This document shows positions 1 to 5,448 of a stretch of DNA of 5,653 bases, piece by piece. The position numbers and the translations under genes were made by a program. Source of the DNA: Nitrospirota bacterium (lineage in GTDB: Bacteria > Nitrospirota > Nitrospiria > Nitrospirales > Nitrospiraceae); assembly GCA_016235225.1 (NCBI GenBank), contig JACRLS010000014.1:1-5653 (forward strand), read 5' to 3'. Under the pieces are notes generated by a model that saw nothing but the letters and a program-made list of their open reading frames with translations, was not told where the DNA came from and did no database searches. How positions within the stretch are numbered: the first letter of the stretch is position 1; each line of letters opens with the position of its first letter.

Positions 1-638
1 CGGGCCAGCGATTCAGCCGCATTCCGGCGAACGAGCCAGTCTTCATCTTTGAGCGCGTCGATCAACCAGTCCAGCGCGCGCATGTCGCCGATCCGCCCAA
101 GCGCGTCGGCCGCGTGCCGCCGCACCATCCAATTGGGGCCGCGGAGGCCATCGATCAAGGCATCAACCGCCCGCACATCGCCGATCTTCTTCAGCACGCG
201 GGCCGCGTCCTCCCGCAGCTGGCTGTCTTGGAGCGCCTCGATGAGCCCGGGAACGGCGCGGGCGTCCCCCCAACGTTCCAGTGCCCAGACGGCGGCCGTC
301 CGGACGGCGCCATCCTTGTCGTGGAGCGCGCGAATGACGGACTCGACCCCGCGGGGATCTTTGAGTTTGCCGAGCGCCGTCACCGCCTGCTCGCGGACGG
401 CCCATTCGTCGTCCGTCGCGGCCTCGACGAGCGCGTCGACGGCTTCCGGCCCGATGCGCACGATGGCGCTGGTGGCCGCTTCACGAATCACGGCATCCTC
501 ATCAGCCAGCACATTGATCAACCGCGGGAGCGCCTCGGTCCCCAACTGGCCCAGACTTGCCACCGCATGGTCCCTGAGCGCCTCATTCTCGTCCCGCAGG
601 GCGGTGATCAACGACTCGATTCGATTACTCTCACTCAT
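1..638 (-). CDS. HEAT-repeat (EZ-HEAT/PBS-lyase-like) scaffold protein HEAT-3, C-terminus cut by the window edge
   Basis: The reading frame is open from an ATG at 638-636 to the left edge (212 codons, no stop), so the C-terminus lies outside the window. The protein is a solenoid of about seven units of 28-32 residues. Each has the EZ-HEAT pattern: a helix of the type AVDALIDAL, an acidic turn with Trp-x-Val-Arg, a second helix of the type AADALG, and a closing KIG or RIG followed by D-x-R-A. Trp-Val-Arg turns are seen in DDEWAVRE, PNWMVRRH and DEDWLVRR. There is no signal peptide, membrane segment or catalytic motif, so it is probably a cytoplasmic protein-binding scaffold. CpcE/CpcF-type bilin lyases share this fold, but nothing here points to phycobilins. 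The start overlaps the end of HEAT-2 by 8 nt. A second in-phase ATG at 641 is possible, but AAGGG at 650-646 sits 7 nt from the ATG at 638, which I prefer. The fold is clear; the function is unknown. Confidence 0.9.
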   Translation of the reverse strand, partial: MSESNRIESLITALRDENEALRDHAVASLGQLGTEALPRLINVLADEDAVIREAATSAIVRIGPEAVDALVEAATDDEWAVREQAVTALGKLKDPRGVESVIRALHDKDGAVRTAAVWALERWGDARAVPGLIEALQDSQLREDAARVLKKIGDVRAVDALIDGLRGPNWMVRRHAADALGRIGDMRALDWLIDALKDEDWLVRRNAAESLA

Positions 639-1626
639 CATCCTTCCCTTCCCCCGGTATTGCCTGGGCGCCCTCGAGCGCCGCGAGCTTGTCGGAGATG
701 ATCCCTGCACTATAGGACACCAGCCCGTCCCGGTCGGTCTTCAGCCGTTCAAAGAGTTCCGCATGCGGCCTCAACACCTGGACGTCTTTCACCTTCGCCA
801 ACGCCTCCATAGCGAAGACCCGCAACGGGCGAATCGGGATCGCTTCCACGTACAGCTCGGCCGGGCGAGGATCGCCGATCAAGCCTAGTGATTTCAAGGC
901 ATATTCCTTGACGCCGGTATCGGGATCCACCTGGAGTCGCTCCATCAAGGGATCAACCGCCCGCACATCGCCGATCTTTCCCAGCAGATCCGCCGATGCC
1001 TCCCGCACCACCCAATCGTCATCCCGCAAGTATTCGATCAGAATCTCCACGCTTGGCCGGCCGACGCCCAGCAGGTCGATCACGGTGGCCATCCGCGCCT
1101 CCTCTCGTTCGATCGCACCTTCCACGTCGCGCAGCAGATTGAAAGCCTGATCGATGCGGTCGCGAATGGCGCCGAGTTTCTTCAGCGTCCGAATGGCAAT
1201 CTCCTGAATCGAGGGATCGGCCATCGCATCGACCAGGGCGTCTGCGCAACGGGGATCCAGCAAGTGTTCGAGCATGGCGGCGGCGGCCTGTCGGCTTGCC
1301 GGCTCCGGATGGCTGAGCATGTCTGCCAACGGCTGCACGGCGTTCGGGATCACACCCACGATGGCCGTCACCCACACATGATGTTCGTCACTCGGCTCGT
1401 CCTTGAGCATCCCCACCAACGGAATGCCGCCTTTCGGATCCTTGATCCGGGCCAACATGCCCGCCACCTCGATCTTAAGGGCGGGGCTCCCGGAGCACGC
1501 AGCACGGGCCAGGGCGTCCACCGCCTTCGGCCCACCGGTCACGCAGGCGGCCGTGGCGCGCATGCGCCGCCAGTCCTCTTCATGGACCAGCTCGGACACC
1601 AGAGTTTCAATCGTTTCTTTCGGCAT
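631..1626 (-). CDS. HEAT-repeat domain protein HEAT-2 (331 aa), divergent repeats with a charged insert
   Basis: This is the second of three HEAT-repeat genes on the minus strand. Its repeats are less regular than its neighbours'. Clear units include DPRCADALVDAM near residues 124-135, an EILIEYLRDDDWVVREASADLLGKIG-type unit at about 194-219 (written here as its pattern), and VRAVDPLMERL at 221-231. Between residues 155 and 185 a charged, long-helix stretch (RDVEGAIEREEARMATVIDLL) breaks the periodicity. The tail after residue 318 is short and polar and ends in DDE. No catalytic motif, signal peptide or membrane helix is visible, so a cytoplasmic interaction scaffold is likely. The ATG at 1626-1624 is the only good start, because an in-frame TAA lies at 1650-1648. 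It has no Shine-Dalgarno sequence close by; a strong AAGGAGG lies about 76 nt upstream. The stop lies inside the start region of HEAT-3, suggesting translational coupling. Function is unknown. Confidence 0.92.
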   Translation of the reverse strand: MPKETIETLVSELVHEEDWRRMRATAACVTGGPKAVDALARAACSGSPALKIEVAGMLARIKDPKGGIPLVGMLKDEPSDEHHVWVTAIVGVIPNAVQPLADMLSHPEPASRQAAAAMLEHLLDPRCADALVDAMADPSIQEIAIRTLKKLGAIRDRIDQAFNLLRDVEGAIEREEARMATVIDLLGVGRPSVEILIEYLRDDDWVVREASADLLGKIGDVRAVDPLMERLQVDPDTGVKEYALKSLGLIGDPRPAELYVEAIPIRPLRVFAMEALAKVKDVQVLRPHAELFERLKTDRDGLVSYSAGIISDKLAALEGAQAIPGEGKDDE

Positions 1627-1645
1627 GATCGGGAAAACGCGCGAA

Positions 1646-1675
1646 GGTTAAGGTTCAGGTTGAGGTCAAGGTCCA
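1646..1675 (+). repeat. Degenerate hexamer tandem array, five units of GGTTNA type
   Basis: Five consecutive 6-bp units read GGTTAA, GGTTCA, GGTTGA, GGTCAA and GGTCCA on the plus strand. On the minus strand, the sense strand of the flanking HEAT genes, they appear as ACCTNA units just upstream of the HEAT-2 start. The variation is confined mainly to positions 4 and 5 of the unit. If translated in one minus-strand frame they give an alternating Leu-Asn/Asp pattern, but no convincing start serves that frame. It is best read as an intergenic simple repeat. Confidence 0.8.
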
Positions 1676-1702
1676 TCAAGAGACGAATCGACTTCTTGGT
1701 TC

Positions 1703-1709
1703 CTCCTTA
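1703..1709 (-). promoter_or_regulatory. Strong Shine-Dalgarno-like AAGGAGG with no start codon at normal spacing
   Basis: The minus strand reads CTTAAGGAGGAACC here, a near-perfect anti-16S match. The nearest ATG (1676-1674) is 26 nt downstream and out of frame with HEAT-2. The HEAT-2 ATG is 76 nt downstream. It may be the original HEAT-2 ribosome binding site displaced by the repeat element, a standby site, or chance. Confidence 0.45.
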
Positions 1710-1730
1710 AGTCTCAGCCTTAACCTTGTC

Positions 1731-2831
1731 TCAGATGCGTCCCGGCCGCCACCCGAGTTGGGCTAGCGCCTCTTTGACATGGAACCGCACGTTCTCGTCC
1801 GCTTCCTTTTTCAGGACGTCGAGCAGTGGCGGAATCGCAGGGGACCCGAAGGCCACCAGACCAGTCGCCGCCTCTGCCCGTGTCACCGTCTGCTGAAGAG
1901 CCCTCACGAGCGTGGGGATCGTCTCGATCGCCTTAATGTGGGCCAGGGCTCTGACGGCGGCCCCCATCGCCAGCATTTCTTCGTCCCACCGGTCACCACA
2001 GCCGTGGATCGCACGGCTGACCTCAGGCCGAGCCTCTCCCGTCACCACGGCTACCAATGCGGACACCGCCCGCCTATCTCCGATCTTGCCGAGGGACTCG
2101 ATGGCCAAAGGACGCAGCCCGGGGGTGTTCATCAGTACGAGCAAGAAATCCACAGCCCGCGCATCGCCGATCTCTCCGAGGGCCCGAACCGCATCTTCCC
2201 GCACCGCCATGTCGGCATCGTTGAACACGAGGTGCAGCAGGGGTTCCACTGCCTCAGGCGTCCGAAGCTTGCCCAGCGCCTCCACGGCATGGAGGCGGAC
2301 CAGCCACTCTGTATGGCTCAAAGTTTCGATCAACGGGGCTACCGCGCCCGGGCCGACGAGCGCAAGAGCTGTCGACACATCTTCTCGAACGGCCTTCACT
2401 GGATCCTGGAGCAACGGCAGCAGAGCGGGAACGGCCCGCGGATCGCCGATTCGCCCCAGCGCTTTCGCGGCATCCATCCGGACCACCCAATCGTGGCTTC
2501 GAAGGGCAACCGTCAGGAGGTTTTCCAGAACCCGAGAATCCGCAATGGAAGACAAGATACTGGCGGCCGCTTCCTGGACCGTGAGATTCTTATCTTGCAA
2601 GCAGGCACTCAGCGGGATCACGGCGGGCGAACCAATGGCCGTTAGTGAGGTCATCGCCGCCGTGCGGACCGCCCGGTCCGGATCCTGAAGAATATGGACC
2701 AGAGGGAGAACGGCACGGGCATCCTCGAGTGTCCCCAGGACGCCGGCCGCTTCCTCGCGGACAGCCCAGTCCTCATCTTTCAGTGCCGCAATGTGTTCAG
2801 CTACCACGTCAGCCACGGTCTGTGATCTCAA
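1731..2831 (-). CDS. HEAT-repeat (EZ-HEAT/PBS-lyase-like) scaffold protein HEAT-1 (up to 366 aa)
   Basis: This is the first gene of the minus-strand HEAT series. The protein is almost entirely EZ-HEAT repeats, about eleven units from residue 9 to the C-terminus. Well-formed examples are DARAVLPLVHILQDPDRAVR (37-56), then DPRAVPALLPLLQDPVKAVR and DARAVDFLLVLMN, each closing with LGKIG or LGRIG. Acidic-Trp-x-Val-Arg turns recur (DEDWAVRE, SHDWVVRM, TEWLVRLH). One unit after about residue 255 carries an insertion with HGCGDRWDEEM, the only break in periodicity and a possible ligand- or partner-contact loop. There is no signal peptide or enzyme motif. The start is not ATG: TTG at 2831 is the outermost candidate, GTG at 2816 or 2807 are alternatives, and the first in-frame ATG lies deep inside repeat 2. 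No strong Shine-Dalgarno decides between them. An upstream promoter candidate lies at 2925-2896. Role unknown; a scaffold or adaptor is the usual function of such solenoids. Confidence 0.92.
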   Translation of the reverse strand: MRSQTVADVVAEHIAALKDEDWAVREEAAGVLGTLEDARAVLPLVHILQDPDRAVRTAAMTSLTAIGSPAVIPLSACLQDKNLTVQEAAASILSSIADSRVLENLLTVALRSHDWVVRMDAAKALGRIGDPRAVPALLPLLQDPVKAVREDVSTALALVGPGAVAPLIETLSHTEWLVRLHAVEALGKLRTPEAVEPLLHLVFNDADMAVREDAVRALGEIGDARAVDFLLVLMNTPGLRPLAIESLGKIGDRRAVSALVAVVTGEARPEVSRAIHGCGDRWDEEMLAMGAAVRALAHIKAIETIPTLVRALQQTVTRAEAATGLVAFGSPAIPPLLDVLKKEADENVRFHVKEALAQLGWRPGRI

Positions 2832-2995
2832 GAATGGCCTAGAGAGGCTCTCCTCACCCCATCTGCTGCAATTCCCAGCAGGAGACGAGCGGGTTAGCCT
2901 AACATAGGGATTTTTCGAGGGTCAACGGGCCTTAGGCTGATCTAGACAGGTCCTGATTGCACTCGGCAAGCCGTTTCCTGTATGAACGTGCCTCC
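2832..2995. other. Divergent intergenic region between the HEAT genes and the hydrolase-like gene
   Basis: These bases separate the two divergent units. Besides the minus-strand promoter candidate they hold two short palindromes, GAGAG-G-CTCTC at 2842-2852 and GTTAG-C-CTAAC at 2893-2903, and a related TTAGGCT at 2932-2938. I do not find a convincing plus-strand promoter. The stretch 2957-2995 would be coding if the hydrolase gene starts at its TTG. Confidence 0.5.
2896..2925 (-). promoter_or_regulatory. Candidate sigma70-type promoter for the HEAT genes
   Basis: On the minus strand TTGACC (2925-2920) is followed after 18 nt by TAGGCT (2901-2896). The -35 box is a good match and the -10 box a weak one. 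Its position 65 nt upstream of the outermost HEAT-1 start fits. The -10 box lies within the palindrome GTTAG-C-CTAAC (2893-2903), which could be an operator. Confidence 0.35.
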
Positions 2996-4267
2996 ATGTC
3001 GGCAGACAATAACTTCCAGCATGCTCCCTATTCCCGGGCGGATCCAGGCGATCGAGTCGCCTATCGGGAATTCGTGGCCGGGGCACCTGCCGGGTCCGCC
3101 GCCTGGACCGATGCCATGTCAGCGCTGGGAGCCCCCCTCTCGGGAGCCGGAGTCCGAGCCGTCATTTTCCTGCATGGCTCGTTGCCGGGAACCGATCTCT
3201 TCGGGATGCAGCGACTGGACGAGGTAGGCGGACTCAAGCGGGGCTATTCGCGGGGGATCTCAGGACTGGACGCCCTGCTCGCAGCCATGCGCGAGGACAC
3301 GAACGGGCTGTCCGTCGCCCAGCTGGCACCTCCGATCAAGGATGATGCACCGAGCAAGACCTGTCTCGATGATCAGCTGGGGGATGCCGGTAACTTCACG
3401 AATACTGCCGTGGCCCAGTTTCAGCAGGCCATTAACCAGAACCTCTCCCATCCGATCGCCTGCCGGAGAACCCTCTGGTCCTGTGAACATCATCACCTGG
3501 GGCGGGCGATCGCCACCCTTGTGCTGCTCGACCAGCTCCGCACACTCTGCGCGAATATGAAAATGGCGGCCGGGGATCGCCTCCTGATTCTGGCCCACGG
3601 CCACGCCGGCCAACTGCTGGCCTTGGCCTCGAATTTCCTCACCCCGTCCGGAAACTCAGGCAAGAAAAAGATACTCGATCTCGTGACCGCTTATGCACAA
3701 CAGACCAGCCAGGATGCCTTGCTGAGGCTCATCCGACAGATAGAGCCACTGCTGGAGGCCGGCACGATGCTCAATGGGGCCAGCCTGGATGTCGTGACCT
3801 TCGGCACGCCCGTCAGATACGGATGGGACCAGACCGGCCTGGGCAGGCTGCTACATATCATCAATCACCGCGCGCTCCGCGCGGACGGCAAAAGGTGGCT
3901 CGCCAAGATGGACCTCCCTCAGATCACGGTGGAGATGCCGGTCGCCTGGGGCGGCGACTACGTGCAACAACTGGCCGTGGCCGGCTGCGACGCCCTCCCG
4001 CTCACTCCTGAGGCCAAGGCGGCCAACAAGGCGATCTGGGAGCTCGTGGAGCCCTGGGATGGATTCGAACGCTGGCTGGAGTGCGCCCGCAAGAGCGTGC
4101 GCTGTCCGGTGGACGGGGTGTGCCTGCTGGTGGACTACAAAGATTGTAACGGATCCGCCGCCGTCCGCGACCACTACTACGGGCACGCCGCCTACACCCG
4201 ATCGCAGGCGATGCTCTTCAACATGACGGAAATCGTGAACGTGCTCTACGCATCGCCCCGCGCATGA
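2996..4267 (+). CDS. Alpha/beta-hydrolase-like (lipase/esterase-fold) protein with Gly in place of the nucleophile Ser
   Basis: With the ATG at 2996 the protein has 423 residues. Landmarks in order: a hydrophobic strand with oxyanion-type HG motif (VIFLHGS, 56-62); a strand and nucleophile-elbow position LLILAHGHAG (196-205); VVTFGTP (266-272), typical of lipase-like proteins after the elbow; WGGDYVQQLAVAG (318-330); and RDHYYGHAAYT near the C-terminus, likely supplying the catalytic-type His (about 397). The elbow aligns as A-H-G-H-A-G where active enzymes have G-H-S-x-G, so Gly202 (codon 3599-3601) replaces the nucleophile Ser. It may therefore be a non-catalytic binding or regulatory protein, or use another nucleophile. 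No signal peptide or membrane helix is evident, so it is probably cytoplasmic. A TTG at 2957 with AGG 6 nt upstream would add 13 residues; the ATG has no good ribosome binding site, so the start is uncertain. It is followed after 10 nt by msrA and probably shares its transcript. The substrate is unknown. Confidence 0.8.
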   Translation: MSADNNFQHAPYSRADPGDRVAYREFVAGAPAGSAAWTDAMSALGAPLSGAGVRAVIFLHGSLPGTDLFGMQRLDEVGGLKRGYSRGISGLDALLAAMREDTNGLSVAQLAPPIKDDAPSKTCLDDQLGDAGNFTNTAVAQFQQAINQNLSHPIACRRTLWSCEHHHLGRAIATLVLLDQLRTLCANMKMAAGDRLLILAHGHAGQLLALASNFLTPSGNSGKKKILDLVTAYAQQTSQDALLRLIRQIEPLLEAGTMLNGASLDVVTFGTPVRYGWDQTGLGRLLHIINHRALRADGKRWLAKMDLPQITVEMPVAWGGDYVQQLAVAGCDALPLTPEAKAANKAIWELVEPWDGFERWLECARKSVRCPVDGVCLLVDYKDCNGSAAVRDHYYGHAAYTRSQAMLFNMTEIVNVLYASPRA

Positions 4268-4270
4268 GGG
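4265..4270 (+). promoter_or_regulatory. msrA ribosome binding site overlapping the upstream stop codon
   Basis: TGAGGG contains the TGA stop of the hydrolase-like gene (4265-4267) and ends 7 nt before the msrA ATG. Ribosomes ending the first gene thus finish on the Shine-Dalgarno sequence of the next, which favours coupled translation. Confidence 0.75.
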
Positions 4271-4277
4271 ACATCCC

Positions 4278-4817
4278 ATGAGCCACAAAGAGATCGCAAC
4301 GCTGGCAGGCGGCTGCTTCTGGTGCCTGGAGGCAGTCTACGACCAGATGAAGGGGGTGGATGCCGTCGAGTCCGGCTACATCGGCGGGAAAAACCCGGAT
4401 CCGACCTACGAGCAAGTCTGCTCAGGCATGACCGGCCATGCCGAAGCCGTACGGATTACGTTCGATCCCACGGTCGTGTCGTATCGGGAATTGCTGGAAG
4501 TCTTCTTTGCCATCCACGATCCGACGACCCTCAACCGCCAGGGCAATGATGTCGGCACGCAATACCGATCGGCGATTTTCCATCACTCGCCGGATCAGAA
4601 GGCGACCGCGGCCGCCGTAATTGCCGACTTCACCAAAGAGGAGATCTTCGATCGCCCGATCGTCACCGAAATCGCCCCTGCCGACACCTTCTACGAAGCC
4701 GAGGCCTACCACCAGGAATACTTCGCCCAGAACCCCTCTCAGCCCTATTGCACCTATGTGGTGAATCCCAAGGTCGCGAAGTTCAGGAAGCAGTTCGCGG
4801 GAAAAATGAAGGGGTAG
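4278..4817 (+). CDS. msrA: Peptide-methionine (S)-S-oxide reductase MsrA
   Basis: This 179-residue protein reduces the S-epimer of methionine sulfoxide, free or in proteins, back to methionine. It normally takes electrons from thioredoxin and acts in oxidative damage repair. The signature GGCFWCLEAVY begins at residue 11 with the catalytic Cys13. Other family hallmarks are GYIGGKNPDPTYEQVCSGMTGHAEAV (by pattern, 33-58), FFAIHDPTTLNRQGNDVGTQYRS (by pattern, 76-98), and the AEAYHQEYF segment at 141-149. The tail carries PYC with Cys158, before the usual VVNPKVAKFRK end. Cys16, Cys48 and Cys158 are candidate resolving cysteines. The length is normal for a single-domain cytoplasmic MsrA; there is no MsrB fusion or signal peptide. 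The ATG is well placed behind TGAGGG. The gene lies 10 nt after the hydrolase-like gene, as its second cistron. It ends 4 nt before the convergent transglycosylase gene. Confidence 0.98.
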   Translation: MSHKEIATLAGGCFWCLEAVYDQMKGVDAVESGYIGGKNPDPTYEQVCSGMTGHAEAVRITFDPTVVSYRELLEVFFAIHDPTTLNRQGNDVGTQYRSAIFHHSPDQKATAAAVIADFTKEEIFDRPIVTEIAPADTFYEAEAYHQEYFAQNPSQPYCTYVVNPKVAKFRKQFAGKMKG

Positions 4818-4821
4818 CCGT

Positions 4822-5436
4822 TTAGTTTTGATGGGCGCTTGAGTCGCTTTCGTACTGAGGCAGCGGCCGATTCGAGGTCGCGACAACCACTTGCGGCTGC
4901 TCTTTGTAGGGCTGACGACGGTGGAACTCTTCGTAGAACGTGAGGACCTTCTTGACGTAGTGTCGGGTCTCCCGAATGCGTGGAATCTCATTGTGCTTCA
5001 CCTTCCGGATCCCGGCGTTATACGCGGCCAAGGTCAGTGAGAGATCTCCATGATACAGGTCGAGGAGATGCCGAAGCTGTTTGGCGCCGGCGCGGATATT
5101 CTGGATCGGATCATACAAGTCGCCCACCTTGAGCCGCTCCGCATTGCTCGGCATCACCTGCATGAGCCCGATCGCCCCCTTTCGCGATGTCGCTTCAGGA
5201 TCGAACCCGGACTCAGCCTTGATGACGGCTTTCAGCAACGCAGGATCGAGGTGGTAGTGCTCAGCATACCAGTTGATGGCAAGGTTGAGCTCCCGGCGTG
5301 TCAGGTCGGGGCTCTTCCCTGAATAGTCAGGGTTCGTGGGGGCCGGCAAGAAGAAGGAGCAGAGTCCGAAGACCGCCGTGCCGGCGAGTCCAATGAGCAG
5401 CTTTGTCCGGAGCGGTGTGCCCTGTCCCTGTGGCAT
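4822..5436 (-). CDS. Membrane-anchored SLT-domain (GH23) lytic transglycosylase
   Basis: The 204-residue protein cleaves the MurNAc-GlcNAc bond of peptidoglycan, forming 1,6-anhydro-MurNAc ends, on the outer side of the cytoplasmic membrane. Residues 13-30 (LLIGLAGTAVFGLCSFFL) form a hydrophobic signal/anchor after a short basic N-terminus. The single Cys26 is not in a good lipobox, so it is more likely an anchor than a lipoprotein. The SLT domain spans roughly 50-175, with the catalytic Glu75 in KAESGFDP, then GLMQVMP (90-96), YDPIQNIRAGAKQL (108-121), AAYNAG (137-142) and ETRHYVKKV (156-164). All family hallmarks are intact. The length matches small single-domain members of the family. A polar tail of about 25 residues follows. 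I chose ATG 5436 because TTGGAG (5448-5443) sits 6 nt upstream; an in-frame ATG at 5442 directly abuts that site and a TTG at 5448 lies within it. The gene converges on msrA with 4 nt between stop codons. Confidence 0.95.
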   Translation of the reverse strand: MPQGQGTPLRTKLLIGLAGTAVFGLCSFFLPAPTNPDYSGKSPDLTRRELNLAINWYAEHYHLDPALLKAVIKAESGFDPEATSRKGAIGLMQVMPSNAERLKVGDLYDPIQNIRAGAKQLRHLLDLYHGDLSLTLAAYNAGIRKVKHNEIPRIRETRHYVKKVLTFYEEFHRRQPYKEQPQVVVATSNRPLPQYESDSSAHQN

Positions 5437-5442
5437 AACCAT

Positions 5443-5448
5443 CTCCAA
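5443..5448 (-). promoter_or_regulatory. Ribosome binding site fixing the transglycosylase start
   Basis: TTGGAG on the minus strand lies 6 nt before the ATG at 5436-5434 and is the only reasonable Shine-Dalgarno match near the three in-frame start candidates (5448 TTG, 5442 ATG, 5436 ATG). It supports the innermost ATG. Confidence 0.6.

Larger units (their letters stand above)
1644..1727. repeat. Inverted repeat (10-bp perfect arms) bracketing the HEAT-1/HEAT-2 intergenic region
   Basis: The arm AAGGTTAAGG at 1644-1653 is exactly complementary to CCTTAACCTT at 1718-1727, with 64 nt between them. In the HEAT mRNA the left half of the hairpin lies directly after the HEAT-1 stop. The right half is the last part of the hexamer array, ending 17 nt before the HEAT-2 start codon. 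The loop contains the strong AAGGAGG. The 1718-1727 arm is itself flanked by two perfect 7-bp copies of GTCTCAG (1711-1717 and 1728-1734), the second overlapping the HEAT-1 stop codon. This could be a small mobile or REP-like element, or an RNA control structure; the sequence alone does not decide. Confidence 0.6.

Noticed and set aside
49..888. Long plus-strand open frames opposite the HEAT genes (also 908-1150, 1264-1710, 1779-2645, 1912-2688)
   Set aside because: They are rich in Ser/Arg/Thr, show no domain, and mirror the regular HEAT codon pattern on the other strand; the minus-strand proteins are clearly the real ones.
1646..1675. CRISPR array or iteron origin from the hexamer repeats
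   Set aside because: The units are only 6 bp with no spacers, and no replication gene or AT-rich region adjoins them.
1..2831. Phycobilisome (CpcE/CpcF-type) lyase function for the HEAT proteins
   Set aside because: The similarity is to the repeat fold only; no phycobiliprotein or bilin pathway gene is present in the window.
3851..4288. 145-codon minus-strand frame antisense to the hydrolase-like gene
   Set aside because: His/Val/Gly-rich shadow with no recognisable domain or ribosome binding site.
4422..4991. 189-codon minus-strand frame antisense to msrA
   Set aside because: It lies opposite the highly conserved msrA and runs out of frame through the end of the transglycosylase gene; no domain is seen.
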